Positions 16,820 to 26,580 of a stretch of DNA of 64,000 nt are shown here, in pieces. Origin of the DNA: Nitrospirota bacterium. Its GTDB lineage: Bacteria; Nitrospirota; Nitrospiria; Nitrospirales; UBA8639. The stretch spans positions 62,001 to 126,000 of the forward strand of contig RFGF01000017.1 of assembly GCA_003695915.1 (NCBI GenBank), read 5' to 3'. The translations under genes and the position numbers were made by a program. Below the pieces are notes generated by a model that searched no databases, was not told the origin of the DNA, and saw only the letters and a list, made by a program, of their open reading frames with translations. Each line of letters opens with the position of its first letter. Position 1 is the first letter of the stretch.

Positions 16820-17658
16820 ACTTCCACCGAAGCCAATCTATACTTCCCGGCTTCATCCTTCCGCACATACCCCATCTGCACCTGAGGATCGTGTTCGAAT
16901 ATCAAGAGCCATCGCTCGTCGACCGCTTGCTCCAAGAGCGCCCGTTTGGTTTCCAACGTCTGTAATGGCAAGACGTCATAGCCCATGATGTACGGGAGCG
17001 GAAGATGGGCCACGGTAGGAATGAGGTCGCCGAGGAACAACGCAACCTGTCCTTCGGATTCTACTTTCACGCTTTGATGATGAGGCGTATGCCCTGGAGT
17101 TACCACCACGGAGATGCCAGGAAGCAATTCGGTCGTCCCATCCACCAATTCCCATTTCCGATGCTCGTTCAACGGGAGAATATTGTCCGGTCGGTAACTC
17201 GCTCGGGTCCGCTCGTTGGGATGCGTGGCGTCTTCGAATTCCCCACGCTGAACATAATAGATCGCTCGGGGAAACGTCGGCACGAGATGCCCATCGGCAT
17301 CCCGAGACGTAGCCCCGCCGGCATGATCAAAATGCAGATGGGTGAGGATCACCAGATCGATATCCGTGGCGTGCATACCAATGTGCGCTAACGAATCCAG
17401 AAGCGTGACGGAGTGGTCGATGGCGTAGATGCGCTGGAATTTGGCATCCCCTTTCATCCCGATGCCGGTATCGATCAGGATCCACTTATCATGGGCGTGC
17501 ACGAGCAAACACGTCAGGCTCAGCAGAATACGGTGACACTCATCGGCAGGGCAGCATTGCTCCCAAATCACACGGGGCACGATGCCGAACATGGCCCCGC
17601 CATCCAGCCGAAACCGGCCGTCGGAAACAGGGAAAATCTCAAAGGTCCCGAGCTTCAT
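16816..17658 (-). CDS. Metallo-beta-lactamase-fold hydrolase
   Basis: A 280-residue MBL-fold protein with the two-metal motif HLHFDHAGG near residues 112-120, a later His in TPGHTPHH, Asp in FLGDLI and a final His near the C terminus. The general layout is like AHL lactonases and other quorum-quenching or thioesterase-like relatives. The gene lies between the two mutase subunit genes, overlapping the small-subunit gene by four bases, so it is likely to act on a CoA-linked or lactone intermediate of the same pathway. The substrate is unknown. Confidence 0.8.
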   Translation of the reverse strand: MKLGTFEIFPVSDGRFRLDGGAMFGIVPRVIWEQCCPADECHRILLSLTCLLVHAHDKWILIDTGIGMKGDAKFQRIYAIDHSVTLLDSLAHIGMHATDIDLVILTHLHFDHAGGATSRDADGHLVPTFPRAIYYVQRGEFEDATHPNERTRASYRPDNILPLNEHRKWELVDGTTELLPGISVVVTPGHTPHHQSVKVESEGQVALFLGDLIPTVAHLPLPYIMGYDVLPLQTLETKRALLEQAVDERWLLIFEHDPQVQMGYVRKDEAGKYRLASVEV

Positions 17659-17722
17659 TACTGCGTATCCATGAGATCTTTCCGATCGCTCACCTGTTCT
17701 TCAACGCATTTCTTGTCGGTAA

Positions 17723-19387
17723 TTACAGGACGACCGGTTCCTGATAGGTCCCAAAGACTTCCTTCAAGGCGGTACAGATTTCCCCCAACGTCGCATGAGC
17801 CTTCACCGCTTGGATGATCCCGGGCATCATGTTCTCGTTGGATGCGGCACACTGCTGCAATGCATGGAGCGTCTGTGCCACCCGGGCTGGATGACGGCGA
17901 GCCCGAAACACGGCGAGGCGTTGTACTTGATTCCGCTCCACCTCTTCGCCGATGCGCAAAATGGGAATGGGCTGAGGCGCAGGGTCCCTATACGCATTGA
18001 CGCCCACCAGAATTCGTTCCTGTCGCTCGATTTCTTGTTGATAGCGTTCTGCGGCATCCAAGATTTCCCGTTGCGGGTATCCCCGTTCGATGGCCTTCAA
18101 CATCCCTCCCATGGCATCGAGCTTTCGGAAATACTCCTGAGCCGCCTCTTCCATCTGATCGGTCAACCGTTCGAGGAAATACGCCCCGCCCAAAGGGTCG
18201 ACCGTATTGGCGACTTCGCTTTCGTGAGCAATGATTTGCTGTGTCCGCAATGCCAGCGTCACGGCTTCCTGCGTCGGTAAGGCCAACGTTTCGTCCATCG
18301 AATTGGTGTGCAAGGATTGCGTCCCACCCAACACCGCCGCCAAGGCCTGAATGGTGGTCCGCACCACGTTGTTCATCGGTTGCTGCGCGGTCAGTGAACA
18401 CCCCGCAGTCTGGGCATGGAACCGAAGCTGAAGTGATCGCGGATTCTTCGGTCGATATCGCGCGGCCATCTCTCGGGCCCAAAGCCGGCGGGCCGCTCGG
18501 AATTTGGCGATCTCTTCAAAGAAATCGTTGTGGGCATTGAAGAAAAACGAAAGCTGGGGAGCAAAGGCATCCACATCCAGACCCGCCTTCACGGCTTCGT
18601 CCACATAGGTGAGGCCGTCATACAAGGTAAACGCCAATTCCTGGACCGCCGTAGAACCCGCTTCCCGAATGTGATAGCCGCTGATGCTGATCGGATGCCA
18701 TTTCGGCACGTACTGCACGCAATAGGCGATCACATCGGTGATCAGCCGCAGATGCGGCTCGGGCGGAAACAACCATTCCTTTTGCGCGATGTATTCCTTC
18801 AAAATATCGTTTTGGATCGTCCCTCCGAGCTCCGAGAACGGGATCCCACGCCGTTCAGCCACAGCGAGATACATGGCAAAAAGCACGGCAGCCGGACCAT
18901 TGATGGTCATAGACGTCGTGACCCGATCCAAAGGGATGCCGTCGAACAATCGTTCCATGTCTTCCAGGGTAGAGATAGCCACCCCACAATAGCCGACTTC
19001 ACCGCGAGCTCGCGGATCGTCCGAATCGAGCCCCATCAACGTCGGCATATCGAAGGCCACGCTGAGGCCCGTCTGACCCTGTTCCAAGAGATAGCGAAAG
19101 CGCGCGTTCGTATCTTCGGCCGTTCCGAACCCTGCAAATTGGCGCATAGTCCAAAGACGCCCGCGATACATCGTCGGATAAATACCCCGTGTATAAGGGA
19201 AAGAACCAGGTTCGCCGAGATCGCGCACGAAATCCCAGCGCTCCAGATGCGCCGGGGTATAGACCCGATCGATGGGTAATCCCGAGAGCGAGCGAAAAGA
19301 CGGTTTCCGCTCCCGCATCGCTGTATGCTCCGAGCGACGCATCGCTAGTTGAACAGCGTCATCGGATGAGCGCATGTCGTGTGTCAT
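17723..19387 (-). CDS. icmA: B12-dependent acyl-CoA mutase, large subunit (isobutyryl-CoA type)
   Basis: A 554-residue TIM-barrel mutase domain. TMRQFAGF places Phe at residue 84, SVAFDMPT places Ala at 111, and EYIAQKEW places Gln at 202. Spacing against the known enzymes is exact: Tyr89 to Arg207 in methylmalonyl-CoA mutase, and Ile90, Asp117, Gln208 in 2-hydroxyisobutyryl-CoA mutase. Phe plus Gln is the isobutyryl-CoA mutase pair. Methylmalonyl-CoA would need Arg at 202 and hydroxyisobutyryl-CoA would need Asp at 111. So isobutyryl-CoA to butyryl-CoA is most likely, with pivalyl-CoA another option. It overlaps the dehydrogenase gene by four bases and shares an operon with the B12 subunit and chaperone. 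Confidence 0.85.
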   Translation of the reverse strand: MTHDMRSSDDAVQLAMRRSEHTAMRERKPSFRSLSGLPIDRVYTPAHLERWDFVRDLGEPGSFPYTRGIYPTMYRGRLWTMRQFAGFGTAEDTNARFRYLLEQGQTGLSVAFDMPTLMGLDSDDPRARGEVGYCGVAISTLEDMERLFDGIPLDRVTTSMTINGPAAVLFAMYLAVAERRGIPFSELGGTIQNDILKEYIAQKEWLFPPEPHLRLITDVIAYCVQYVPKWHPISISGYHIREAGSTAVQELAFTLYDGLTYVDEAVKAGLDVDAFAPQLSFFFNAHNDFFEEIAKFRAARRLWAREMAARYRPKNPRSLQLRFHAQTAGCSLTAQQPMNNVVRTTIQALAAVLGGTQSLHTNSMDETLALPTQEAVTLALRTQQIIAHESEVANTVDPLGGAYFLERLTDQMEEAAQEYFRKLDAMGGMLKAIERGYPQREILDAAERYQQEIERQERILVGVNAYRDPAPQPIPILRIGEEVERNQVQRLAVFRARRHPARVAQTLHALQQCAASNENMMPGIIQAVKAHATLGEICTALKEVFGTYQEPVVL

Positions 19388-20271
19388 GACGTTTCATAAG
19401 AATAAAAGCCGCGACCGCTTTTCCGACCCAGCCATCCGGCTTCGACATATTTGCGGAGCAATGGACATGGTCGAAATTTTGGATCACCCAAATCGTGATG
19501 GAGTACGTCCAAAATCGCGAGAACCGTGTCCAGACCGATCCGATCCGCCAAGGCCAGCGGTCCCATTGGTTGATTCGTCCCATCCCGCATCGCCGTATCG
19601 ATCGCCTCGATCGATGCAAGATTCTCGTACACCGCAAAGATCGCTTCATTGATCATGGGCATGAGCATGCGATTCACCAGAAATCCCGGCGAATCCTTGC
19701 ATTCGACCGGGATTTTTTCTAATCGTTCGGCCAGCGCACGGAGCAGTGCGACGGTTTCCGAGCCGGTTCGCAGGCCGCGAACGAGTTCCACCAGACGCAT
19801 GACCGGCACGGGATTCATGAAGTGCATCCCGGCAACCAGTGCATCTCGCCCCGAAGCACTTCCCAGCTTCGTAATTGAAATAGACGAGGTATTGCTAGCC
19901 AAAATCACATTGGGCTTGCAGAGCCGCCCCAATTCACGAAAGATGCCCATTTTGATATCGACGTGTTCAGGAGCGGCTTCGATCACGAGTTGCGCATCGG
20001 TCATCGCCCCGAATGAGTGGGTCGTTTGAATTCGCCCAAAGGCCTCCTCCATTTGTTGACGGCTCAGCAGACCGTCTTGCACTTGTCGATCGAAGCCTTT
20101 CCGAATACGCGCGCGGGCTGTCTCCAATGCCCTGGGGTCGGTGTCGTACAACGCCACCTCGAACCCGGCTTTCGCGGCGACCAGAGCTATTCCCGAGCCC
20201 ATTTGGCCTCCGCCGACGATACCGATCCGTTCGAGTTCGTGGATCTGCAGAGGTGCTGACTGACTGGTCAC
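19384..20271 (-). CDS. hbd: 3-hydroxybutyryl-CoA dehydrogenase
   Basis: A 295-residue NAD-dependent dehydrogenase with the Rossmann motif [13 protein letters not shown] near residue 17 and the catalytic HFMNPVPVM His-Glu region. The C-terminal [17 protein letters not shown] helical domain is complete. It oxidises (S)-3-hydroxybutyryl-CoA to acetoacetyl-CoA, or runs in reverse. It overlaps the mutase gene by four bases and follows the thiolase gene by 86. In the proposed isobutyryl pathway it acts between enoyl-CoA hydratase and thiolase. Confidence 0.93.
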   Translation of the reverse strand: MTSQSAPLQIHELERIGIVGGGQMGSGIALVAAKAGFEVALYDTDPRALETARARIRKGFDRQVQDGLLSRQQMEEAFGRIQTTHSFGAMTDAQLVIEAAPEHVDIKMGIFRELGRLCKPNVILASNTSSISITKLGSASGRDALVAGMHFMNPVPVMRLVELVRGLRTGSETVALLRALAERLEKIPVECKDSPGFLVNRMLMPMINEAIFAVYENLASIEAIDTAMRDGTNQPMGPLALADRIGLDTVLAILDVLHHDLGDPKFRPCPLLRKYVEAGWLGRKSGRGFYSYETS

Positions 20272-20357
20272 TGCCTCGTCCCTCCCCTACCTGAGTTCCA
20301 GCCCTGAACGATTTGCCTCGTCACAACGGAGATGCCGGACACCGATCCCGCATGCTG

Positions 20358-21548
20358 TTAGGTCAGCCGTTCAATGACCACGGCCAACGCTTCCCCGCCA
20401 CCGATACACAAGCTGGCCAGCCCCACACGCCCGCCACGCGCATCGAGAGCGTACAACAACGTCGTCAAGAGTCGAGCTCCCGTCGCCCCGATCGGATGAC
20501 CTAGCGCCACCGCCCCTCCATTCACATTGACTTTTTGCGGATCCAATCCCAGTTCTCGTTGAATGGCCAAAGCCACGGAACTGAAGGCTTCGTTGATTTC
20601 GAACAGATCGATATCGTGAAGGGACAGACCCGTCCGCTTCAAGACTGCGCGAATCGCGTCGATCGGCGCGGTCGTAAACCATTCAGGAGCCAAAGCCGCA
20701 CCGGCATAGCCGACGATCCTCGCCAGAGGGACGATCCCGCGTCGACGGGCTTCTGCTTCATCCATCAGGATCAATGCCGCAGCACCGTCATTGCATGAAG
20801 GGGAATTGCCTACCGTTAAGACGCCGTTGCTCTGGAACACCGGCGGCAAATGCGGCAACTTTTCCAAATTGACTCGATTGGGCTCTTCGTCCTCCGTGAC
20901 GATCAAGGGATCGCCTTTTTTTTGAGGAACGTCGACGGGGACGATTTCTCGCTTAAACGCACCGGACGCGATGGCCGCCCGCGCTCGACGATAACTTTCC
21001 AACGCATATGCGTCCAGTTCCTCCCGAGTGAGCTGGAACTTGGCCGCACACAGTTCGCCTCCGGTACCCATATGAAAATCGTTGTACACATCCCATAGCC
21101 CATCCTTTATCAGACTATCGACCAACTCGCCATGGCCAAGGCGGTAGCCCTGTCGGGCTTTCAGCAACAAGTACGGCGCGCCCGTCATGCTTTCCATTCC
21201 TCCAGCCACCAGAATCCGAGCTTCCCCCAGCCTGATGGCCTGCGTGGCCATGATTACGGTCATGAGGCTCGATCCACAGACTTTATTGACCGTCACGGCC
21301 CCCACTTGATGTGGGAGGCCCGCGCCGATCGCCGCTTGACGCGCAGGCGCTTGTCCTAAGCCCGCCGTCAGCACACAGCCCATATACACGTGATCCACCG
21401 CCTCACCGGGAAGTTGGATCCGACGCAGCGCTTCCGCAATGGCGAAGCTTCCCAAGCGAGTCGCGGGAAGGGGACTGAAAACCCCGTTGAAACTCCCCAT
21501 CGGCGTCCGCACGGCACTTACGATAACGGCTTGGTGTTCAGCGCTCAT
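20358..21548 (-). CDS. atoB: Acetyl-CoA acetyltransferase
   Basis: A 396-residue biosynthetic-type thiolase with all catalytic residues: Cys91 in NKVCGSS, NEAFSSVAL, His351 in GHPIGATG and Cys381 in LCIGGGEA. It interconverts acetoacetyl-CoA with two acetyl-CoA. The ATG overlaps the stop of the E2 gene (ATGA), and a much longer frame upstream is just the E2 region read in another phase. It is one of two thiolase-superfamily genes in the operon and the only one with a full active site. Confidence 0.93.
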   Translation of the reverse strand: MSAEHQAVIVSAVRTPMGSFNGVFSPLPATRLGSFAIAEALRRIQLPGEAVDHVYMGCVLTAGLGQAPARQAAIGAGLPHQVGAVTVNKVCGSSLMTVIMATQAIRLGEARILVAGGMESMTGAPYLLLKARQGYRLGHGELVDSLIKDGLWDVYNDFHMGTGGELCAAKFQLTREELDAYALESYRRARAAIASGAFKREIVPVDVPQKKGDPLIVTEDEEPNRVNLEKLPHLPPVFQSNGVLTVGNSPSCNDGAAALILMDEAEARRRGIVPLARIVGYAGAALAPEWFTTAPIDAIRAVLKRTGLSLHDIDLFEINEAFSSVALAIQRELGLDPQKVNVNGGAVALGHPIGATGARLLTTLLYALDARGGRVGLASLCIGGGEALAVVIERLT

Positions 21549-22714
21549 AGATGATGCTCCCATCGCTCGTGTTCGAGACAATCCTTGACCTTGTGCATGA
21601 AGCGATCGGCTGTCGCGCCGTCGATGACCCGATGATCGAACGACAGACTGAGGATGCCTATGGGACGAATCGCGATGGCATCGTCGAGCACCACCGCTCG
21701 CTTGCACACCGCACCCACGCCCAAAATGGCAATCTGAGGTTGGTGAATAATCGGTGTGCTGAACACGCTTCCCATCCCGCCATGATTGGTAATCGAAAAC
21801 GTGCCTCCCTGCACTTCATCCGGCTTCAATTGCTTGGTTCTGGCGCGATGGGCCAGATCCGCGATCATTTTGGCCAACGTCAGCAGCCCGTACCGATCGG
21901 CACGAGCAATCACCGGCACCAGCAATCCATCCTCGACGGCCACAGCGATCCCGATGTTGATCGCCCCTTTACAAAGAATGCCTTCATCGGTCCAGGATGA
22001 ATTGAGGATCGGATAGGCACGCAATCCTTGGACCACCGCATGCACCACGAACGGCAGGTATGTCAGATTGTGTTGGGTTCGACACGTATCCACAGCTCGA
22101 AAATCGACCTCGAAAAACGTCGTGGCATGCGCGGCTGTGCGACGGCTTTCGACCATGCGCTGGGCGATGGTCCGACGCATGGAGGTGAGCGGAATCAGTC
22201 TGTCGGCTGGTGTCTCCTGGGCCGCACGATCTCCAATCTCTCCGGATGGGGAACCAGATGCGATGCCCCGTTGCCGTTCGAGATAAGCCAAGACATCTGT
22301 TTTCGTGATTCGTCCACCGGCTCCCGTTCCTCGGATTTGGTACAGATCGACGCCATACTCTTTCGCCAATCGACGCACGGCGGGAGAGAAATGTTCTCCT
22401 TCCTTGACGGATGTTCCGGCCAGACCTTCTTGCCGGCGCTCGGTGTCTGATTGCGATCGAGTCTCGACAGGCTGCCCTCCGATTTCCAATCGCCCGAGCA
22501 CGGTGCCGACAGCAACGGTTTCGCCTTCCCGAACCAAGATCTCGCTCAACGCTCCCGACGCCGGAGCAGGGATCTCCAAGGCCACTTTGTCGGTTTCGAC
22601 TTCCAAGATCGGTTGGTCTTTTTCGACGTGCCCGTTTTGTGGGACCAGCCATTTGATGACGGTGCCTTCGGCCACGGTCTCTCCAAGCTGGGGCATGATA
22701 ATGTCGATGGCCAC
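21545..22714 (-). CDS. 2-oxoacid dehydrogenase E2, dihydrolipoamide acyltransferase
   Basis: A 389-residue E2. A single lipoyl domain carries Lys43 in ETDKVALE. A linker and a peripheral subunit-binding domain follow (FSPAVRRLAKEYGVDL...GAGGRITK), then the catalytic core ending in LSFDHRVIDGA, where His and Asp catalyse acyl transfer. GTG at 22714 has GAGGAG six bases upstream and gives the normal lipoyl start AIDIIMPQLGE. An earlier GTG at 22732 is less likely. It lies 33 bases after the E1-beta gene. Context suggests a branched-chain complex feeding isobutyryl-CoA to the mutase; pyruvate or acetoin dehydrogenase is possible. No E3 is in the window. Confidence 0.9.
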   Translation of the reverse strand: MAIDIIMPQLGETVAEGTVIKWLVPQNGHVEKDQPILEVETDKVALEIPAPASGALSEILVREGETVAVGTVLGRLEIGGQPVETRSQSDTERRQEGLAGTSVKEGEHFSPAVRRLAKEYGVDLYQIRGTGAGGRITKTDVLAYLERQRGIASGSPSGEIGDRAAQETPADRLIPLTSMRRTIAQRMVESRRTAAHATTFFEVDFRAVDTCRTQHNLTYLPFVVHAVVQGLRAYPILNSSWTDEGILCKGAINIGIAVAVEDGLLVPVIARADRYGLLTLAKMIADLAHRARTKQLKPDEVQGGTFSITNHGGMGSVFSTPIIHQPQIAILGVGAVCKRAVVLDDAIAIRPIGILSLSFDHRVIDGATADRFMHKVKDCLEHERWEHHL

Positions 22715-22765
22715 AATCCTCTCCTCGATCACGATGCCAGCCCGCAGGCTCTCTCTGTGTGCTCG

Positions 22766-23758
22766 TCAATACGCAGCCAATCCTCGGGCTGCCTCGAGCA
22801 CATCGTCGACCTTTGGAATAAAAAACGCTTCCAAAGGCGGACTGTACGGCACCGGCGTATCGGGCGCCGCCACACGGATGATCGGTCCATCCAATGCGTC
22901 AAAAGCCTGTTCGGCGATTCGAGCAGCAATTTCGGCGCCTACCCCGCCCGTTTTGGTATCCTCGTGCAATACCATCACCTTACTGGTTTTTCGTACGGAT
23001 TCCAGGATGGTATCGGTATCCATGGGCACCAGTGTCCGAAGGTCGACGACCTCCATCGCTATTCCTTCGCGTTCCAAGATTTCCGCGGCTTCCAGCGCGA
23101 CATGAACCATTGCGCCGTAGGTGATGAGCGAGAGATCCTGCCCCTCGCGCACCACTTTTGCCTGACCGATTGGGACGACGAACTCCTCCTCCGGAAGCAC
23201 TTCTTTGATTCGGCGATAGAGAAACTTGTGTTCCAAATAAATCACCGGATTGTTGTCCCGAATGGCAGCCTTGAGCAACCCTTTGGCATCGTAAGCCGTC
23301 GCTGGTGCCACGATCTTCAATCCCGGAGTATGAAAGAACCAGGCCTCGGGGCATGCCGAATGGAAGGGACCGCCATGAATCCCTCCGCCATACGGAGCAC
23401 GAATGACGATCGGCACCGCTGCGCCCCATCGATAGTGATTCTTCGCCGCCACTTCGGTAAGTTGATCGAAGGCACAGGAAATAAAGTCGGCGAATTGCAT
23501 TTCAGCTACGGGCCGCATGCCCATCATTCCCGCACCGATGGCTGCGCCAACGATAGCCGATTCCGACAACGGCGTATCCAAGACCCGCCATTCGCCATAT
23601 TTGTCCTGAAACCCTTCGGTGATTCGAAAGGCCCCGCCATACACCCCGATATCTTCACCGAGAAGGAACACCCGTGGGTCTTGACGCATCTCTTCATCCA
23701 ACGCTTGGGAAATGGCTTCGAGATACGTGATCTCCTGAGCTCCTGTCGCCGTGGTCAT
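22766..23758 (-). CDS. 2-oxoacid dehydrogenase E1, beta subunit
   Basis: A 330-residue transketolase-like subunit with LGEDIGVYGGAF near residue 33, DTPLSESAIVG, APYGGGIHGGP and VLHEDTKTGG, all typical of E1-beta of pyruvate or branched-chain 2-oxoacid complexes. It binds thiamine diphosphate together with the alpha subunit. The start is preceded by GGGAGGGG, and the ATG overlaps the stop of E1-alpha by four bases, indicating coupled translation in equal amounts. Substrate type is not fixed by motifs that I can see. Confidence 0.92.
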   Translation of the reverse strand: MTTATGAQEITYLEAISQALDEEMRQDPRVFLLGEDIGVYGGAFRITEGFQDKYGEWRVLDTPLSESAIVGAAIGAGMMGMRPVAEMQFADFISCAFDQLTEVAAKNHYRWGAAVPIVIRAPYGGGIHGGPFHSACPEAWFFHTPGLKIVAPATAYDAKGLLKAAIRDNNPVIYLEHKFLYRRIKEVLPEEEFVVPIGQAKVVREGQDLSLITYGAMVHVALEAAEILEREGIAMEVVDLRTLVPMDTDTILESVRKTSKVMVLHEDTKTGGVGAEIAARIAEQAFDALDGPIIRVAAPDTPVPYSPPLEAFFIPKVDDVLEAARGLAAY

Positions 23759-24738
23759 GCGAGCCCCTCCCTCTCTGAATCGGCATAGACGCCATCAAGT
23801 GCTTCCGGGCCTTCCGGCAACGGACTGCGTTCAGCGAATTCCAGAGCCGTGTCGATTTCCTTGATCACCCGTTGTTGAACGGCCTGAAAATCCGAGTCCG
23901 TTGCATAGCCCCATTCGCGCAAGATACGCTCGGCCTTGAGGATGGGATCTTTCTTTTTCCATTCCTCGAGCAACGCTCGAGGGACATATTTGGCAGAATC
24001 GTGCTCCGAATGACCATGCATCCGCATGGTCTTGCATTCGATAAATGTGGGTCCTTCACCGCGTCTGGCCCGCTCGATGGCCCGCTGTGCAGCCAGATAG
24101 ACAGCGCCGACATCGTTGCCGTCCACAATCTCGCTCGGCATGGCATAGGCCTTTGCCCGCTCGGCGACATCACGGATAGCCATTTGCAAATGCAGTGGGG
24201 TCGAGTACGCGTATTGATTGTTGTTGCAGAAAAAGACGACCGGAAGTTTGCGAACGGACGCGAAATTCAAGGCTTCATGGAAATCGCCCCGACTGGTTCC
24301 TCCATCGCCCGTATTCGTCACCACCACCCGGGTTTCCCCTCGTAGTTTGAACGCTAACGCCGCACCGGCCGCAACGGGAAGATTGTCGGCAAGATGACTC
24401 ACGAAGGCGATGATGCCGCGGCGGAGATCACCGAGATGCACATTGCCATCTTTGCCTTTGGTCGGCCCGGTTCTCTTGCCCAAATATTGAGCCAACACTT
24501 CGCCCGGCGTGATGCCCCGAACCAAATAGGCCCCCATGTCCCGATGATACGGTGCGATCACGTCATCGGCGTGCAATGCATACGCATACCCGACCGAGAT
24601 CGCCTCCATTCCATGGCTGGTGTAAGCGCCACCGGCAATGCGGCCTTGGCGGTAGAGCACCGTCACACGGTCTTCCAGGGCACGGGTCAGCCGGAGATAG
24701 TAATACATTTGCAGGTAGTCCGCTTTGGCGATCTTCAT
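23755..24738 (-). CDS. 2-oxoacid dehydrogenase E1, alpha subunit
   Basis: A 327-residue thiamine-diphosphate subunit. The GDGGTSRGDFHEALN...NNNQYAYS segment is the GDG-to-NN cofactor motif, and HGHSEHDSAKY is the phosphorylation-loop region. A perfect AAGGAGG stands six bases before the ATG at 24738. An upstream ATG at 24837 would overlap the ligase gene and has a poorer site. It is followed at once by E1-beta and then E2. Substrate could be pyruvate, branched-chain 2-oxoacids or acetoin; the mutase operon favours 2-oxoisovalerate. Confidence 0.92.
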   Translation of the reverse strand: MKIAKADYLQMYYYLRLTRALEDRVTVLYRQGRIAGGAYTSHGMEAISVGYAYALHADDVIAPYHRDMGAYLVRGITPGEVLAQYLGKRTGPTKGKDGNVHLGDLRRGIIAFVSHLADNLPVAAGAALAFKLRGETRVVVTNTGDGGTSRGDFHEALNFASVRKLPVVFFCNNNQYAYSTPLHLQMAIRDVAERAKAYAMPSEIVDGNDVGAVYLAAQRAIERARRGEGPTFIECKTMRMHGHSEHDSAKYVPRALLEEWKKKDPILKAERILREWGYATDSDFQAVQQRVIKEIDTALEFAERSPLPEGPEALDGVYADSEREGLA

Positions 24739-24817
24739 ACGGTCCTCCTTCGTCCCATGCAGAGAAGCCTTAGCTCCTGAGCCATTTTCAACCGCTCCTA
24801 CACCCTGCTGATCGCGT

Positions 24818-26551
24818 TCAATGATAGGTGTGTTCATGAGTTCCCTCTCGATAGTCGTCAACAAATCGACGGTTGCGATAGGCCGCCAACCGATCCGCCA
24901 GGCGTGTTTTGAGCGCCAGCCGTTTCGGTTTGCCTGTCGTGGTGTAAGGGACATCACCGCCGAATACGATTACCTTCGGACATTTGGCAAAGGGAAGAGA
25001 GCGTCGATAGAATCGGAGCAACTCCTCTTGTGACGGCGGAGTCCTGTGCTCATGCAGCACGATATAGGCGGCGATTTCTTCTCCGTAAAAGCGGTGATCG
25101 AAGGGTATGGCCATCGCGAAGCGAACTGCAGGATGCTGCCGCAGCACTTCGTCGATCTCCAGCGGGGAAATGTTGACACCACCACGAATGATCAACTCTT
25201 TCAGCCGACCGGTGATGAAAAAATACGGTCGGCCTCGCTCATCGTTGATGAACCAGCCGGCATCGCCGGACCGAAACCACCCGCCTCGAAATGCGGCCGC
25301 GTTCGCATCCGGTCGCTTGAGATACCCGGAACACACCGTTTGCCCTCGAATGCCGATCTCCCCCGGCGTGCATGGGGGCGCAGGCTGCCCCTGCTCATCT
25401 AAAATCGCCATGTCGTTACAGGGCAGCGGGGTGCCGATGGAAGGGAATTCGTAGTCCGTCAACCAACGGCGATGTTCCTCGTCGGATAACTCCACTGGGA
25501 GAAAGCAGGAATAACACGTCGTTTCGGAGAGGCCGTATCCATGCCGAATTCGGCAACGAAATCGGTCTTCGAACGTTCTGGCCGTCTCTTTCAAGAGTGG
25601 TCCTGCTCCACAAATCAGCCCGGCAAACCGCTCGGGCAACGCAGGTCGGCTCGCGGGGCTGCGCTCTAGGAGAAATTCGAGGATCGTCGGCACAACACTC
25701 ACGCAGTGCACCGCCTCTGCTTGGATGCGAGGCCAAAACGTCGTGACATGAAACTTCCGGTTCAAGACAATGCGTCCCCCGTAATACAAAGGCGTCACCA
25801 ATGTCACCACGATCCCGTTGACATGATGGAGAGGCAATACACACATCAAGCCATCGGTTGGTTGGAATCCATGCCATTCCGCAATGGCCCGCGCATCTGT
25901 CAGCAAGTTGTTGATCGTGAGGAGAACACCCTTAGGCGCGCCAGTCGTCCCAGAGGTGTAGACGATCAAGGCCTCATCCGAATCCTGACCGTCCTCGACT
26001 GCCAGCGTCACGGATCTCCTCGCTGGCCCTACCAGATCGAGCAGGCGATGCGGATCTCTCGGCAGCCCAACGACCCGAGGCCGGCGAGGAAGATCCCCGC
26101 ACAAGGCTCGCACAGCCTCGACATCCTCTTGCCAACAGACGACATAATCGGCTTCCGAATGCTCGAGAATGTATCGCTTCTGCGCATCAGACTCTTCGAT
26201 ATTGAGGGGAACGACAACTGCCCCGAGGATCCATGCGGCACAATACACCATCACCGTGTGATCATGGTTGAAGAGCAGTGTCGCGATTCGGTTACTGCGT
26301 CGAACGCCGATCTGGTCACGAAGCACGGTCAGCAGACGATCGGTGTGCAAGGCGAACTGCTCATACGTATAGGTGCGATGAATGCCCGCGGCTTCATCGT
26401 AGAAGGAGAGAAAAGGCCGACCGGCCCAGTGCGGATTGTGCATCCGCGCATCGTAGAGTTGTCCGAATGTCGAATAGGGCAGCGGATAGGGCGCACGGCT
26501 CCATTTCCGGGCTTGAAAGATAGCGTTCTCAGAACCAATGGCCGTCCTCAT
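24818..26551 (-). CDS. Acyl-CoA synthetase, AMP-forming
   Basis: A 577-residue ANL-superfamily ligase. The phosphate loop is IVYTSGTTGAPKG, HGYGLSETTCYS is the adenine-binding motif, and GDAGWF plus GRLKELIIRGG mark the hinge. A catalytic Lys lies in TGKPKRLALK near the C terminus. It activates a carboxylic acid to its CoA thioester. The acid is unknown; in this operon isobutyrate, another short branched acid or pivalate would let a free acid enter the mutase pathway. ATG at 26551 is preceded by GAGGGA. It is the second gene of the operon if the cupredoxin, 29 bases upstream, is co-transcribed. Confidence 0.88.
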   Translation of the reverse strand: MRTAIGSENAIFQARKWSRAPYPLPYSTFGQLYDARMHNPHWAGRPFLSFYDEAAGIHRTYTYEQFALHTDRLLTVLRDQIGVRRSNRIATLLFNHDHTVMVYCAAWILGAVVVPLNIEESDAQKRYILEHSEADYVVCWQEDVEAVRALCGDLPRRPRVVGLPRDPHRLLDLVGPARRSVTLAVEDGQDSDEALIVYTSGTTGAPKGVLLTINNLLTDARAIAEWHGFQPTDGLMCVLPLHHVNGIVVTLVTPLYYGGRIVLNRKFHVTTFWPRIQAEAVHCVSVVPTILEFLLERSPASRPALPERFAGLICGAGPLLKETARTFEDRFRCRIRHGYGLSETTCYSCFLPVELSDEEHRRWLTDYEFPSIGTPLPCNDMAILDEQGQPAPPCTPGEIGIRGQTVCSGYLKRPDANAAAFRGGWFRSGDAGWFINDERGRPYFFITGRLKELIIRGGVNISPLEIDEVLRQHPAVRFAMAIPFDHRFYGEEIAAYIVLHEHRTPPSQEELLRFYRRSLPFAKCPKVIVFGGDVPYTTTGKPKRLALKTRLADRLAAYRNRRFVDDYREGTHEHTYH

Positions 26552-26580
26552 CGATTCCCTCAAAGGGTTTCACAGCCAGC

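Noticed and set aside
17723-19387. Calling the mutase large subunit methylmalonyl-CoA mutase
   Set aside because: The CoA-substrate positions are Phe84 and Gln202. Methylmalonyl-CoA mutase has Tyr and Arg there, so the default name would mislead.
17723-19387. Calling the mutase 2-hydroxyisobutyryl-CoA mutase because the operon has ligase, dehydrogenase, thiolase and MeaB genes
   Set aside because: That enzyme needs Asp and Ile at the positions that are Ala111 and Phe84 here.
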